Origin: Pseudomonas sp. ABC1
GTDB lineage: Bacteria > Pseudomonadota > Gammaproteobacteria > Pseudomonadales > Pseudomonadaceae
Direction: 5' to 3'
DNA length: 64,000 nt
Assembly (NCBI RefSeq): GCF_013395055.1
Contig: NZ_CP058349.1
Coordinates: 3,657,501-3,721,500, forward strand
Part shown: positions 27,701 to 35,656 of the stretch, piece after piece
Numbering within the stretch: position 1 is the first letter of the stretch
Layout: each line of letters opens with the position of its first letter
Program-made: the position numbers and the translations under genes
The notes under the pieces: generated by a model
The model's input: the letters and a program-made list of their open reading frames with translations, nothing else
Told to the model about the DNA's origin: nothing
Database searches by the model: none

Positions 27701-30700
27701 CTGATCTGGTAGGTGCCGCCGAAGGTGTTCACCCCGCCCAGGGTCAGGGTCGAGGTACCGCTCTTGGTCAGGCCGCCGCTGCCGCTGAGCACGCCACTCA
27801 GGGTCAGGTCGTTGCTACCGCCCACGGTCATCACGCCACTGATATCCACGGCGTTGGCCACGGTCAGCGCACTGCTGCTTTCCAGCGTGGCGATGCCGTT
27901 GACGCTCAGGTTGCCGCTGCCCAGGGCATTGGCATGGCCCAGGCGCAGGGTGCCGTTGTCGATCTCGGTGGTGCCGGTGCGCGCCTGGTTGTTGCCGGAC
28001 AGGTTCAGGGTGCCGGTGCCGCTCTTGCGCAGTTCGCCCGCGCCCGTGAGCACGCCGCTCAGGTTCAGGTCGTTGCTGCCGGTCACGGTCAGCATCGCGC
28101 CCAGGTCCACCGCGTTGGCCACGCTGATGTTGGCGGCGCTCTGCAGGGTGGCGGAGCCGGTGACATTGAGCTGGGCGTTGCCCAGCGAGGTGTTCTGCCC
28201 CAGGCGCAGGGTGCCGCCCTTGAGGGTGAGGGTGCCGTCGAAGGTGTTCGCGCCGGTCAGGTTGAGGGCGTTGCCGCCGTTGTGGATCAGGTTGCCGGTG
28301 CCCGAGATCACGCCGCCGAGGGACATGTCGCGGTTGCCGAGGAAGGTCAGGTCGCCGTTGATCACCACGTTGTTGTCGACGCTCACCCCGGGCAGGCCGG
28401 CGTCGAGGGTGGTGCCGGTGCTGGTGACCAGCGACCCCGAACCCAGCGCCAGCCCGTTGCCAATGGTCAGGCCACCGGCAGTCAGGTTGAAATTGCCGAG
28501 CATGGTGTTGCTGCCGTTCAGTACCAGGGTGCCGCTGCCGGTCTTGATCAGGCCGCCGGCACCACTGATGACGCCGCCGAGGGTCAGGCGGCTGACGCTG
28601 ACCTGCAAGGTGGAAACACCATTGGTGACCAGGGCGTTGCTCAGGGAAGGTGGGAACGAGTCGGCCACCAGCGTGGTGCCGCTGCCCAGCACCAGGTTGC
28701 CCGTGCCCAGGGCGCTGTCACTGCGCACCACCAGGGTGCCGGCGCTGAGCACGGTACCGCCGCTGTAGCTGTTGCTGCCGCTGAGGATCAGGGTACCGCC
28801 GCCGCTCTTGGTGAGCTTGCCCGTGCCGCTGATGCTCGTGGCGATCTGTGCGCTGATGCCGGTGCCGGTCACCACGCTGGCGGTGCCGCCGGTGCCATTG
28901 ACCAGGTCGAGGGCGCCCGCCGCGCCCTGGACGAGGACGTAGCCGTCGGTCTTGAACTGCAGCGCGTTGACCAACTGCTGCCCCTGGACCAGCACCACGC
29001 CGGTACTGCCGGCAAACACCGCGGTTTTGCCCGCCCAGGCCTGGTTGGTGTTGCCATCGGCCTTGGTCCAGTTCGACGCGCTGGAGCTCCACACGCCGCT
29101 GCCGCCCTCGATGACGCCGTTGGCCAGGGTGTTGTTGCCGTCCCAGTACTGGGTGCCGAGGGTTGGCGAGTTGATCACCAGGGTGAGGGTCTTGCCGGCG
29201 ATGTCGAACACCCGGCCGATGTCGGTCGACAGCAGGTCGGAGGGGGTGCTGCCGGCGGTGAGGTTGGTGCCGGTCAGGCCGCCGCTGTAGTTCAACAGGC
29301 GGTAGTTGCCGTTGGCCAGGCCGCCGGCATCGGTGATGTTGAAGGTGCTGGCGGTGATCGACAGGTTGCCGACGATGTTGAGCATCGGCATCAGGGTCGG
29401 CGCGCTCAGCGCGAGGTCGAGGATCGCGCCGCTGCTCAGGGTCAGGGAGCCGGTGGTCAGGGTGCTGCCGCTGCTCAGGGCCAGGCGGCCGCCGATACCG
29501 ACGGTCACCGCGTTCACGGTACCGCTGCCGCCGAGGGTGCCGCCGGTGCTGACGGTCACCAGGTTGCTGGCCAGGCTGGCGCCGGCCGCGACATTGACGC
29601 GACCGACGTTGATCGTGGTGGCGCCGGTGTAGGTGTTGATGCCGCCGAGGGTCATGGTGCCGCTGCCGACCTTGAGCAGGCTGCCCAGGCCGGTGATCTG
29701 GCCGTTGAAGGTCGAACTGACGTTGGCGTAACCGACGGTCACGCGTGAGTCGGTGCTTACCAGGCCGCTGCCGCTCAGGGTCGTGAGGTCGGTGTTGCCG
29801 CCCAGGCTGACGCTGGCGCCGCTGGCGACATTGAGACCGGGATCGCTGCCCAGGGCGTTGACCGCCGTTGTGGTCAGCGAGCCTTCGCGAACGTCCCAGT
29901 TGCCGGTGAAGTTGTTGGTCGTGGTCAGCAGCAAGTCTGCCGAGCCGGTCTTGGCCAGGGTGCCGGTACCGAAAATGCCGCCGTTGTGGGTAGTCGCGGC
30001 CGTGGTGTCGAAGTCCAGGGTGGCACCGCTGTTGACGGTCATCGCGGAGCTGATCGTCTGCGCCGAGGTGACGGCCAGGCGGCTGTTGCCAGTGGCGGTG
30101 AGCGTACCGCTGCCCAGCGCACCGCTGCTGGCGACGGTCAGGGTGCCGGCGTTGAGGTCGATGCCACCGGCGAACGCACTGTTCGCGCCGCCCAGGGTGA
30201 GGTTGCCGCTGCCCGTCTTGGTCAGCTTGTTGCTGGCGCTGCCAGTGATCGCGCCGTTGAGGCGCAGGTCGTTGCTGCCGCCGAAGATCAGGCTATCACC
30301 CATGTTGATGTTGTTGTCCAGGGTCACCACGGTGCTGGAGTCGATGCGCGCGGTGGTACCGATGGAGATGTCACCGGTACCGAAGGCCTGGCTGGTGCCG
30401 ACGATGGTGGTGCCGCCGTTGAGGATGGTCCCGTTGCTGTAGGTGTTGACGCCATTGAGGCGCAGCACGTGGGCGCCGTCCTTGATCAGGAAGGCGTTGG
30501 CGCCGGAGATCACGCCGTTGAGGGTGATTTCGTTGGAACCGCTGAGGATCAGGCCACTGCTCCCCGCCGGGACGTTGATGCCCAGCTCGATGTCGTTGCC
30601 CAGCGTCAGCAAGGTGGCCGAGCTGCTGAGCGTGCCGCCGGAGGCCGAGATCGTGCCAGTGCCGGCGAAGGCGTCATTGTTGACCGTCAGCGCTCCGCCC

Positions 30701-31719
30701 GCCAGGCTGACGCTGGTGGTGGCGCCGCTCAGCAGCGCCCCGGTGACGTCCCAGGAGCCGCTCTGCACCACCAGGTTGCTGAAGTTGGTGTAGACCGTCG
30801 AGGAGATCGTACCGGTGCCGACGGTGCCGCTATTGATGGCGTTGCGCAAGGTCAGGGTGTTGTTGCCGTTCGCACCGCCATCGATGACCCCGACCGGGGC
30901 GAATTCCAGGTTGACCCCAATGCTGTTGCCCAGGGCCGCAGCACTGGCGCCGTTGGCGGACACCACGCTAGCGGTGACGGCAATAAAGCGGTTGTTGCCA
31001 CCTGCGCCGAGCGACAGGCTGCCCAGGATCGAGCCGGTGTTGGTGAAGGTGTTGCCTGTGCTGGAACTTTCGAAGGCGACCCTGCCGTTGATGGTGCCAT
31101 TGTTGACGAAATTGACCACGCCTCCGCCATAGATGGCCACCACCGGCCTCATCTCGGCGGACGCGGTGGTACCCGACAGGGTTATGGAGTTGATGATGCC
31201 GCTGTTGGTGATGCTGGTCAGGCCTGCGCTGGAGTTCAATACGTCGATGGCCATGCCATCGAAGGAGGCCAGAGCGGCCGAAAGGTTACCCGAGGCGCCG
31301 CGGATGGATGAGCCGACACTGTTGGTGATGGTCAGGTTGGACGCACCGATCCCTTCCATCTTCAACCCGGTGGTCGGCTGTGTGAAGGTGCTGCCGCCCG
31401 TCGGGTCGAAGTGGCCGGCATTGTTCACCGTGATGTTGGTGCCAACCAAGCTCATCGACGGCATGCCCTCTGCACCGGATTTGACCACGGACGCGCTGAG
31501 GATGTTGAAGACCAGGTCGTTGCCGAAGGCGGAATAGCCCTGAATCGTGCCGCTGCAGATCACCGTGCTGCCGTCGGCCGGGAAGCCCTGGGGACAGTCG
31601 GCGAAGGCCGGGGTGCTGGCGAAGCTGCCCAGGGCACCCGTGATAGCAAGACTGATGGCCAAAGGCAGCGGCGCGAAACGAACGGCTGGAGTCTGGTCAC
31701 GCTTGGTGGGGGCACCCAT
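21712..31719 (-). CDS. Giant type V autotransporter adhesin (3335 residues)
   Basis: An outer-membrane protein with a long basic signal peptide cleaved near AFA40. The passenger (about 41-3040) is built from dozens of autotransporter-associated beta-strand repeats of the form LxKxGxGTLxLxGxNxYxGxT, predicting a beta-helix. Four larger modules start with (W/N)DG..NG.I.GG.G.W at roughly residues 858, 1580, 2133 and 2592 and share AVFxGxxGxV, LQFxTDGY and a preceding YRL(L/F/I)xYxG. The last ~280 residues are an autotransporter beta-barrel (from GVGWMSVQGAW) ending in the outer-membrane C-terminus SFSLGF. Cysteines are few and paired: two near residue 42 and two just before the barrel. I see no protease or lipase motif, so adhesion or biofilm is the likely role. 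GGAAA precedes the ATG. Confidence 0.93.
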   Translation of the reverse strand: MGAPTKRDQTPAVRFAPLPLAISLAITGALGSFASTPAFADCPQGFPADGSTVICSGTIQGYSAFGNDLVFNILSASVVKSGAEGMPSMSLVGTNITVNNAGHFDPTGGSTFTQPTTGLKMEGIGASNLTITNSVGSSIRGASGNLSAALASFDGMAIDVLNSSAGLTSITNSGIINSITLSGTTASAEMRPVVAIYGGGVVNFVNNGTINGRVAFESSSTGNTFTNTGSILGSLSLGAGGNNRFIAVTASVVSANGASAAALGNSIGVNLEFAPVGVIDGGANGNNTLTLRNAINSGTVGTGTISSTVYTNFSNLVVQSGSWDVTGALLSGATTSVSLAGGALTVNNDAFAGTGTISASGGTLSSSATLLTLGNDIELGINVPAGSSGLILSGSNEITLNGVISGANAFLIKDGAHVLRLNGVNTYSNGTILNGGTTIVGTSQAFGTGDISIGTTARIDSSTVVTLDNNINMGDSLIFGGSNDLRLNGAITGSASNKLTKTGSGNLTLGGANSAFAGGIDLNAGTLTVASSGALGSGTLTATGNSRLAVTSAQTISSAMTVNSGATLDFDTTAATTHNGGIFGTGTLAKTGSADLLLTTTNNFTGNWDVREGSLTTTAVNALGSDPGLNVASGASVSLGGNTDLTTLSGSGLVSTDSRVTVGYANVSSTFNGQITGLGSLLKVGSGTMTLGGINTYTGATTINVGRVNVAAGASLASNLVTVSTGGTLGGSGTVNAVTVGIGGRLALSSGSTLTTGSLTLSSGAILDLALSAPTLMPMLNIVGNLSITASTFNITDAGGLANGNYRLLNYSGGLTGTNLTAGSTPSDLLSTDIGRVFDIAGKTLTLVINSPTLGTQYWDGNNTLANGVIEGGSGVWSSSASNWTKADGNTNQAWAGKTAVFAGSTGVVLVQGQQLVNALQFKTDGYVLVQGAAGALDLVNGTGGTASVVTGTGISAQIATSISGTGKLTKSGGGTLILSGSNSYSGGTVLSAGTLVVRSDSALGTGNLVLGSGTTLVADSFPPSLSNALVTNGVSTLQVSVSRLTLGGVISGAGGLIKTGSGTLVLNGSNTMLGNFNLTAGGLTIGNGLALGSGSLVTSTGTTLDAGLPGVSVDNNVVINGDLTFLGNRDMSLGGVISGTGNLIHNGGNALNLTGANTFDGTLTLKGGTLRLGQNTSLGNAQLNVTGSATLQSAANISVANAVDLGAMLTVTGSNDLNLSGVLTGAGELRKSGTGTLNLSGNNQARTGTTEIDNGTLRLGHANALGSGNLSVNGIATLESSSALTVANAVDISGVMTVGGSNDLTLSGVLSGSGGLTKSGTSTLTLGGVNTFGGTYQISAGRLVSNVASGLGAPSQVNVASGATLQIVQGGSIGRLDGAGAVQLDAGNFSVGAGSFGGALSGSGNLVKTGTGTLRLNGNSNFSGATTIDGGVLLVDGTLGSGSVLVNSGAYLSGVGTLVGAVTVADGGHLDLAGGFVMNLGSLVLNNDSNIDATLGAAIPGAAGLANVAGNLTLDGKLNISNGGGFGAGVYRLFDYGGLLTNNGLVIGTLPNGVPANELVVQTNVAGQVNLVVGAPFDVRFWDGSELSGNGSIEGGNGTWNSTATNWTGANGNLNSAWLDTFAVFQGTAGFVDLTSAQRVTGLQFVTSGYNLYGSGAGELVLVNGSNGATNVRVDSGVTADLDVNISGAGTLNKLDSGTLVLNGSNSYSGGTLLAGGRLVVGNDNALGSGSLRVTTDASFASNRPVRLANDVILDADLTFNGAGGLTLDGAISGSKGLIKEGAMTTLVLNGSSSYAGDTVLDAGTLRLGHNDALGSSVLKVTGSGTLQTVGVTEVSNRLQIDDNLTFDSADSVSLSGRLGGGGVLTKTGTGTLTLSGTNDFLGQMNISTGQVTLQGITGLGAPSVNLQSGTVLKVAANSTLNQLTGSGNVELANSTLTVNGGGLGGSFSGSGHLTKVGNGSLMLAGNSAIGGALTVSAGTVGILGPYVFSASAVNVASGASLTGLGGATFDSTVNVADGGSLGLASGNTMITGALNLSANSILAASLGAPVDGAPGLLRVNGNLVLDGKLDVTDIGGFGMGVYRLIDYTGTLTDNGLSVGTIPGGLATSDLEVQTSTDKQVNLVVGGAAGNVLFWDGNTTSNGIIEGGSGTWGTTGNWTTASGNFNQAWLDGAFAVFQGTAGSVTVDGLQNTTGLQFLTDGYTLANGTGDGLNLVNGVTGFTGVRVGSGNTATLAVALSGNGTLNKLESGTLVLNGDNSYSGGTLLNGGTLVVGSDLALGSGSLTAANGTVLDNNRVFSLGNAVVLNGGLSLAGSNDLSLSGVISGSGTLVKNGNTTLTLNGNNSYQGGTLLNAGSLILGHNTALGSGALSVLGNTSLDTSADLHVGNAIAIASQLTLTGSHDLTLGGVLSGNGSLIKNGQGDLILGGASTFSGATSVNAGNLIVNGSLASASVQVASGAGLGGGGTLTGAVSLADGASLNVGSATAPLTVGSLALASGSNLNFALGAPGSTTSLVKVSGDLTLDGTLNISNAGGFGIGVYQLFTYGGSLTDNGLTLDDLPTDFVANQMTLQTNLANQVNLVVDNNDGNLLFWNGTKTNADGTIAGGSGVWGPDTNWTNSSGKKNDDWSGGQFAVFGGASGTVTVSGVQTFSGIQFITDGYVLDGGDGDALEAVNAPDGSPAILRVADSSMATIHTAIIGTGGIEKLDTGTLFLTGSNSYSGGTTISGGTLMGNTSSLQGNIVDNASLIFQQDSDGTFDGTLSGTGEAIKRGAGTLLMTGYNDFSGNFIIQEGVLEVGRTAAPVASVARVARFSLLAAPVGDVLAANVVVNQNTALTGTGSVASILNRGVVHPGANGNLTVTGNFTNTSDGTLSIALTPLPTSHLDVGGSASLAGKLNVFAIAPYSGDTTYTLLTAAGGISGTFDEDNVDSLGNSGLAFIDTVLDYGTNDLTLSVSRNAVAFADVAETANQRSTAAALESSGAPASLRSEITSLDRASAVAAFDSLSGEIHASTASVLLEDSRHLRNSLTDRMRQADCGDDPRSVLAPSGNQQQSSSGCQGQGVGWMSVQGAWADHDGSHGAASVDRDLSGFMLGYDNALNDQWRAGIAAGYSNTDLKTQRHGDASVDSYHLASYLNYQQDAFSARLGAGYSWHDIETKRQVSAGGYNAEQKAKYKAGTAQVFGEVAYAVKAAGVALEPFAGVAHVRHDSDKGREKGGDGRLETSSEQNTTFTTVGLRAGKAFTLDNGTTLTPRGSLGWRHALGDTRPDADLRFIEGGAAFSSQGVVIARNAAVVEAGLDVGIGEHGKLGIGYNGQLSSDSRDHGISVSFSLGF

Positions 31720-32077
31720 GGTGGTTTCCTTTATTATTGCTGGACGGCAATGAATGGCTTTTCCGCTGCCTGTGCAGTCGTTGCTGCATACCCGGCGGTC
31801 GGCAACCCGATAATGGTCTCACTCGTCAGGGCCGCCGTTTCGACTCAAGCCCGGTGGGCTCCCGTGTCGAGGTGTGCCGGGTATTGGGCGGCGCACCTTG
31901 CCCGAGAGCCGGCGCGCGCCTAAGTGACCGTTCGCCAGGCAACTGCCTGGGCGGTATGCAAGAGTGGGAGTTTTCCAATCCTCAGGTTATAGAAACTGTA
32001 AGCACAACTTCCATAGTCCATTTGGACTGATTCACGGCCTGGACAACGTCGCCACCCTGGCGGGGAGCGCTGCCCCG
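31720..32077. promoter_or_regulatory. 358-bp upstream region of the autotransporter
   Basis: No gene seen. It must hold the autotransporter promoter. An inverted repeat AGTCCA-TT-TGGACT (32015-32028) is a possible operator. A GC-rich hairpin, CTGGCGGGG/CCCCGTCAG (32057-32081), overlaps the stop codon of the ABC ATPase gene but lacks a T-tract, so it is a doubtful terminator. Confidence 0.4.
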
Positions 32078-33703
32078 TCAGATCGCCACCAGGAAATCCA
32101 GGCTGTCCAGGTAGCGCTGGCCCGGTACGTCGCTGAGCAGGCGCCGGGTGTAGTCGCTGGCGGGGGACTCGAACAGCCGTTCGCTGTCGCCTTGCTCGAC
32201 CACGCGGCCAGCCTGCATGACCACCACCCGGTCCGATATCTGTCGCACCACCGCCAGGTCGTGGGAGATGAACAGGTAGCTCAGGCCCAGTTCCCGTTGC
32301 AGTTCGGCCAGCAGGTCGAGGATCTGCTTCTGCACCGAGGCATCCAGGGCCGACAGCGGTTCATCGAGCACCAGCAGTTCCGGCTCCAGCGCCAGCGCCC
32401 GGGCGATGGCCACGCGCTGGCGCTGGCCACCGGAAAGCCGACCGGGGCGGCTGTCGAGGGTGTGCGCCGGCAGGCCGACCCGCTCCAGCAGTTGCGCCGC
32501 CCGTTGCCGCTGGCTGGTGCGGTCACCGACGGCGAAGGCGCGCAGCGGCTCGCTGATGATCTGCGCCAGGGTGAAGCGTGGGTCGAGCGAGGCGTAGGGA
32601 TTCTGGTAGACCACCTGTACACGGCGCCGGTAGTTGCGCAGGCCGGCGGCGGCGTAGGCGAGCACGTCCTCGCCGTCGAAACGGATGCCGCCGCTGCTCG
32701 GGCGCTCCAGGCGCAGGATCATGCGCGCGGTGGTGGACTTGCCCGAGCCGGACTCGCCGACCAGGCTCAGGGTGCCGCCGCGCGGCACTTCGAAAGACAC
32801 GTCGGCGACCGCGGGCGGCAGCGTTTCGTGCCAGTGGGCGAACTGCTTGCCGAGACCGCTGACGCTGAGCAGAGCTGGTCCGTCCTGGTGTGGTCGGCGC
32901 TCGCTGGCGGTCGTCTGGGCAAAGCTGGGAGCGGCTTCCAGCAGGCGGCGGGTGTAGGGGTGGCGTGGGCGCAGGAAAATCTCCCGGGTGCTGCCACGTT
33001 CGACGATGCGTCCCTGCTGCATGACGATCACCCGCTCGGCACGGTCCATCGCCACGCCGAGGTCATGGGTGATCAGCAGCACGGCGATCTGCCGCTTGCG
33101 CGCCAGTTGCTGCAAGTGGTCGAGCACCTGCCGCTGCACTGTCACGTCGAGGGCGCTGGTCGGTTCGTCGGCGATGATCAGCGTCGGTTCGTTGGCCAGG
33201 GCGATGGCGATCAGCACACGCTGGCGCATGCCACCGGACAGTTCATGGGGATAGCGTCGCGCCAGGCGCTCGACATCACGCAGGCCGACCTGGCGCAGCA
33301 GCTCCAGGCTGCGCCGGCGCGCGACCGCGTGTGCCACGCCATGGATGCGCATGGCCTCGACCAGTTGGCCGCCGATGCGCTTGACCGGGTCCAGCGACAG
33401 GCCGGGGTCCTGCGGCACGAAGCCGATACGGCCGCCGCGCAATTGGCGCCAGTGGCGCTCGTCGAGGTCGTGCAGCGCCAGGCCTTCGAAGTCGATGTGC
33501 CCGGCGGTGATGCGCGCATTGTCGGCCAGCAGGCCGATCAGCGCCGCCGCCGTGGTGGATTTACCCGAGCCGGACTCGCCGACGATGGCGACGAATTCGC
33601 CGCGCCGCACGTGCAGGTCGATCTCGCGCACGCCAGGCTGCGTGCCGTCCGCTTCGAGGTAGTCAATCGACAGCCCGCTGATCTCCAGCAATGTCTCGCT
33701 CAT
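32078..33703 (-). CDS. ABC transporter ATPase with two nucleotide-binding domains (dipeptide/nickel type)
   Basis: A 541-residue cytosolic ATPase equal to a DppD-DppF fusion, as in GsiA and YejF. Both halves carry Walker A GESGSGKST (first at about 42-50, second near 330) and signature motifs LSGGMRQR and LSGGQRQR, with IIADEPTSALD and LVLDEPLSALD Walker B regions. The oligopeptide-ATPase tail (RHPYTRRLLEAAP) ends the first half. The ATG overlaps the stop of the DppC-type permease (ATGA). With the two permeases and binding protein upstream it forms a complete importer, and linkage to an LLM monooxygenase and TonB receptor suggests an organosulfur substrate. Confidence 0.92.
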   Translation of the reverse strand: MSETLLEISGLSIDYLEADGTQPGVREIDLHVRRGEFVAIVGESGSGKSTTAAALIGLLADNARITAGHIDFEGLALHDLDERHWRQLRGGRIGFVPQDPGLSLDPVKRIGGQLVEAMRIHGVAHAVARRRSLELLRQVGLRDVERLARRYPHELSGGMRQRVLIAIALANEPTLIIADEPTSALDVTVQRQVLDHLQQLARKRQIAVLLITHDLGVAMDRAERVIVMQQGRIVERGSTREIFLRPRHPYTRRLLEAAPSFAQTTASERRPHQDGPALLSVSGLGKQFAHWHETLPPAVADVSFEVPRGGTLSLVGESGSGKSTTARMILRLERPSSGGIRFDGEDVLAYAAAGLRNYRRRVQVVYQNPYASLDPRFTLAQIISEPLRAFAVGDRTSQRQRAAQLLERVGLPAHTLDSRPGRLSGGQRQRVAIARALALEPELLVLDEPLSALDASVQKQILDLLAELQRELGLSYLFISHDLAVVRQISDRVVVMQAGRVVEQGDSERLFESPASDYTRRLLSDVPGQRYLDSLDFLVAI

Positions 33704-34539
33704 CGGTTTTCTCCCCAGGCTCTCTGCATGGCGCGGGCGATCTGGTTGGCAGCCAGCACCACGCTGGCGACCACCAGCCCCGGCAGGGTGGTGTACCACC
33801 AGGCGGCGACGATGAAATTGCGCCCCTCGGAAATCAGCAGTCCCCACTCCGGCTGGGGTGGCGGGGCGCCGAAGCCGAGGAAGCTCAGCGCCGAAACCGC
33901 CAGTACGGCGCCGCCGAACTCCAGCGCGGCCAGCGCCAGCACCGGGCCGGCGGTATGCGGCAGGATATGCCGGAGGATGATGGCGCCATGGCCGACGCCG
34001 CTGGCGATGGCCGCCTCGACGAAGGTGCTGCCACGCCAGCGCAGCACTTCGCCACGGCTCAGGCGGGCGAAGGTCGCCACCGAGGACAGGCCGACCGCGA
34101 GGGCGATGTTCAGCGTGCCGAAGCCGAGTACGGTGATCACCGCCATCGCCAGCAGCAGCGAGGGGATCGCCATCAGCACTTCGACCAGGCGCATCAGCAG
34201 GGCATCCAGCCGCCCGGAGAAATACCCGGCGATCAGCCCCAACGCGCCGCCCACCAGCAGGGCAATCAGTACCGCCAGGGTGGTGGCGCGCAGCGACAGG
34301 CTGGCGCCATGCACGGTGCGGCTATAAAGGTCGCGACCGAGGTGGTCGGTGCCGAACCAGTGTTCGGCGGAGGGCGCCTGCAATGCCTTGGCCGGCACTG
34401 CCAGCAGCGGGTCGATACGGCTGAACAGGCCGGGAAACAGTGCCCAGCCAAGCACCAGGGCGAGCACTGTCAGGCTCAGCAGCAAGGCCGGGCGTGGCAG
34501 GTGTCGGGCGGCTGGGAGGGTGATGGAAAGGCTGCTCAT
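33700..34539 (-). CDS. ABC transporter permease, DppC type
   Basis: About 279 residues from the ATG at 34539; an ATG 9 bp upstream is also possible. It has five to six hydrophobic segments. The dipeptide-permease signature near the N-terminus is FGTDHLGRDLYSRTVHGASLS, and the EAA-like loop EAAIASGVGHGAIILRHILPH faces the ATPase. It is coupled by ATGA to the ATPase gene. The 118-bp gap before it contains a palindromic repeat, so cotranscription with the DppB-type gene is likely but less tight. Confidence 0.9.
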   Translation of the reverse strand: MSSLSITLPAARHLPRPALLLSLTVLALVLGWALFPGLFSRIDPLLAVPAKALQAPSAEHWFGTDHLGRDLYSRTVHGASLSLRATTLAVLIALLVGGALGLIAGYFSGRLDALLMRLVEVLMAIPSLLLAMAVITVLGFGTLNIALAVGLSSVATFARLSRGEVLRWRGSTFVEAAIASGVGHGAIILRHILPHTAGPVLALAALEFGGAVLAVSALSFLGFGAPPPQPEWGLLISEGRNFIVAAWWYTTLPGLVVASVVLAANQIARAMQRAWGENR

Positions 34540-34619
34540 AAGGGCCATCCGTAGTGCGATGGACGCGTTGGCGGGGCCATGCATGGCGTGCGTCGTGGAA
34601 ATTGGGCGAGGGACGTTCC

Positions 34620-34636
34620 GGTGCGCCGTGCGCACC
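34620..34636. repeat. Palindromic repeat, copy 3 of 10
   Basis: GGTGCGC-CGT-GCGCACC between the two permease genes. If transcribed it would form a hairpin inside the ABC transporter operon. Confidence 0.85.
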
Positions 34637-34657
34637 ACAAACGATGCATACGCAGGT

Positions 34658-35656
34658 TCATGAGCGTTTCCCCAGTGCGATACGCGGGTCGAGCAGGGGA
34701 TAGAGCGCGTCCACCAGCAGGTTGACCAGGATGTAGATCGCCGCTGCCAGCAGCACCACGCCTTGCACCATGGGAATGTCCTGGCTGGCCACCGCACCTT
34801 GCGCCAGGCGGCCGATACCGTCGCGGGAGAACACCGTTTCGGTGACCACCGCACCGGCCAGCAGGTTGCCGATGATGCCGCCGGCCAGGGTCAGCAGCGG
34901 GATGGCCGCGTTGTGCAACACGTGCGCGAACAGCAGTCGGTTATGGCTTACGCCCTTGCTGCGCAGGGCGCTGACGAAGGGCTGTTGCAGTACGCCGGCG
35001 ATGGAGCGCGCCAGCACCTGGGCGATCACGGCTGCGGTGGGAATGGCCAGGGTCAACGCGGGCAGCACCAGCGCCGCCAGCCCCTGGTTGCCCATGGCCG
35101 GGAACAGCGGGATACGGAACGACAGCCATTGCAGCAGCAACAGCCCGACCCAGAAGGTCGGCAACGAAACCGCCACGGAAGGCAGCGCCAGCAGGCCTTC
35201 GCGCAGGCGCGGGCCGCGTACCCGGCTGGCCAGCAGCGCCAGGCCGACACCGACCGGCAGCGCCAGCAGCAGGGCCGCGGCGGCCAGTGCCGCCGTGCCA
35301 GGCAGGGCCTGCCAGAGTGCCTGGGTGACGGCCTGGCCGCTCTGGATCGACTGCCCGAGGTCCAGTTGCACGGCCTGCCACAGGGCGATGGCGTATTGCA
35401 CCGGCAGCGGCTGGTCCAGGTGGTAACGGGCCTTGAGGGCCGCGACCTGGGCCTGGTCGGTGGCGCTCATTTCGCCGTTCTGGTTGAGCATGATGCTCAC
35501 CGGATCGCTGGGCAGCGCATAGAGGATCAGAAACGACAGGCTGAAGGCGGCCCAGAGCACGAACAGCGCCTGCCCCAGTCGGCCGAGCAACGCCAGCAGC
35601 CGTGGCGTCCAGCGTCGCCAGTGCTGTGGCGCGGTGATGGAGGCATCAGCGCTCAT
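34658..35656 (-). CDS. ABC transporter permease, DppB type
   Basis: A 332-residue inner-membrane protein with the DppB layout: an N-terminal helix, a periplasmic loop (LPSDPVSIMLNQNG), then five more helices. The EAA loop is ALRSKGVSHNRLLFAHVLHNA, and the family's TVFSRDGIGRLAQGAVASQD comes near the end. Its ATG overlaps the stop of the binding-protein gene (ATGA). It pairs with the DppC-type permease to form the channel. Confidence 0.9.
   Translation of the reverse strand: MSADASITAPQHWRRWTPRLLALLGRLGQALFVLWAAFSLSFLILYALPSDPVSIMLNQNGEMSATDQAQVAALKARYHLDQPLPVQYAIALWQAVQLDLGQSIQSGQAVTQALWQALPGTAALAAAALLLALPVGVGLALLASRVRGPRLREGLLALPSVAVSLPTFWVGLLLLQWLSFRIPLFPAMGNQGLAALVLPALTLAIPTAAVIAQVLARSIAGVLQQPFVSALRSKGVSHNRLLFAHVLHNAAIPLLTLAGGIIGNLLAGAVVTETVFSRDGIGRLAQGAVASQDIPMVQGVVLLAAAIYILVNLLVDALYPLLDPRIALGKRS

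Noticed and set aside
21745..29748. An 8-kb open reading frame on the plus strand, antisense to the autotransporter
   Set aside because: It is the mirror of a GC-rich, repeat-structured gene with strong third-position bias. Its product is low-complexity (Val/Ala/Gly/Gln-rich) with no domain, signal or ribosome-binding site.
21712..31719. Tandem DNA repeats that could be taken for a CRISPR array
   Set aside because: The repeats are in-frame codons of beta-strand motifs, irregular in length, with no uniform spacers or cas genes.
32057..32081. GC-rich hairpin at the end of the ABC transporter operon as a terminator
   Set aside because: It overlaps the stop codon and has no T-tract on the minus strand, so I do not call it.
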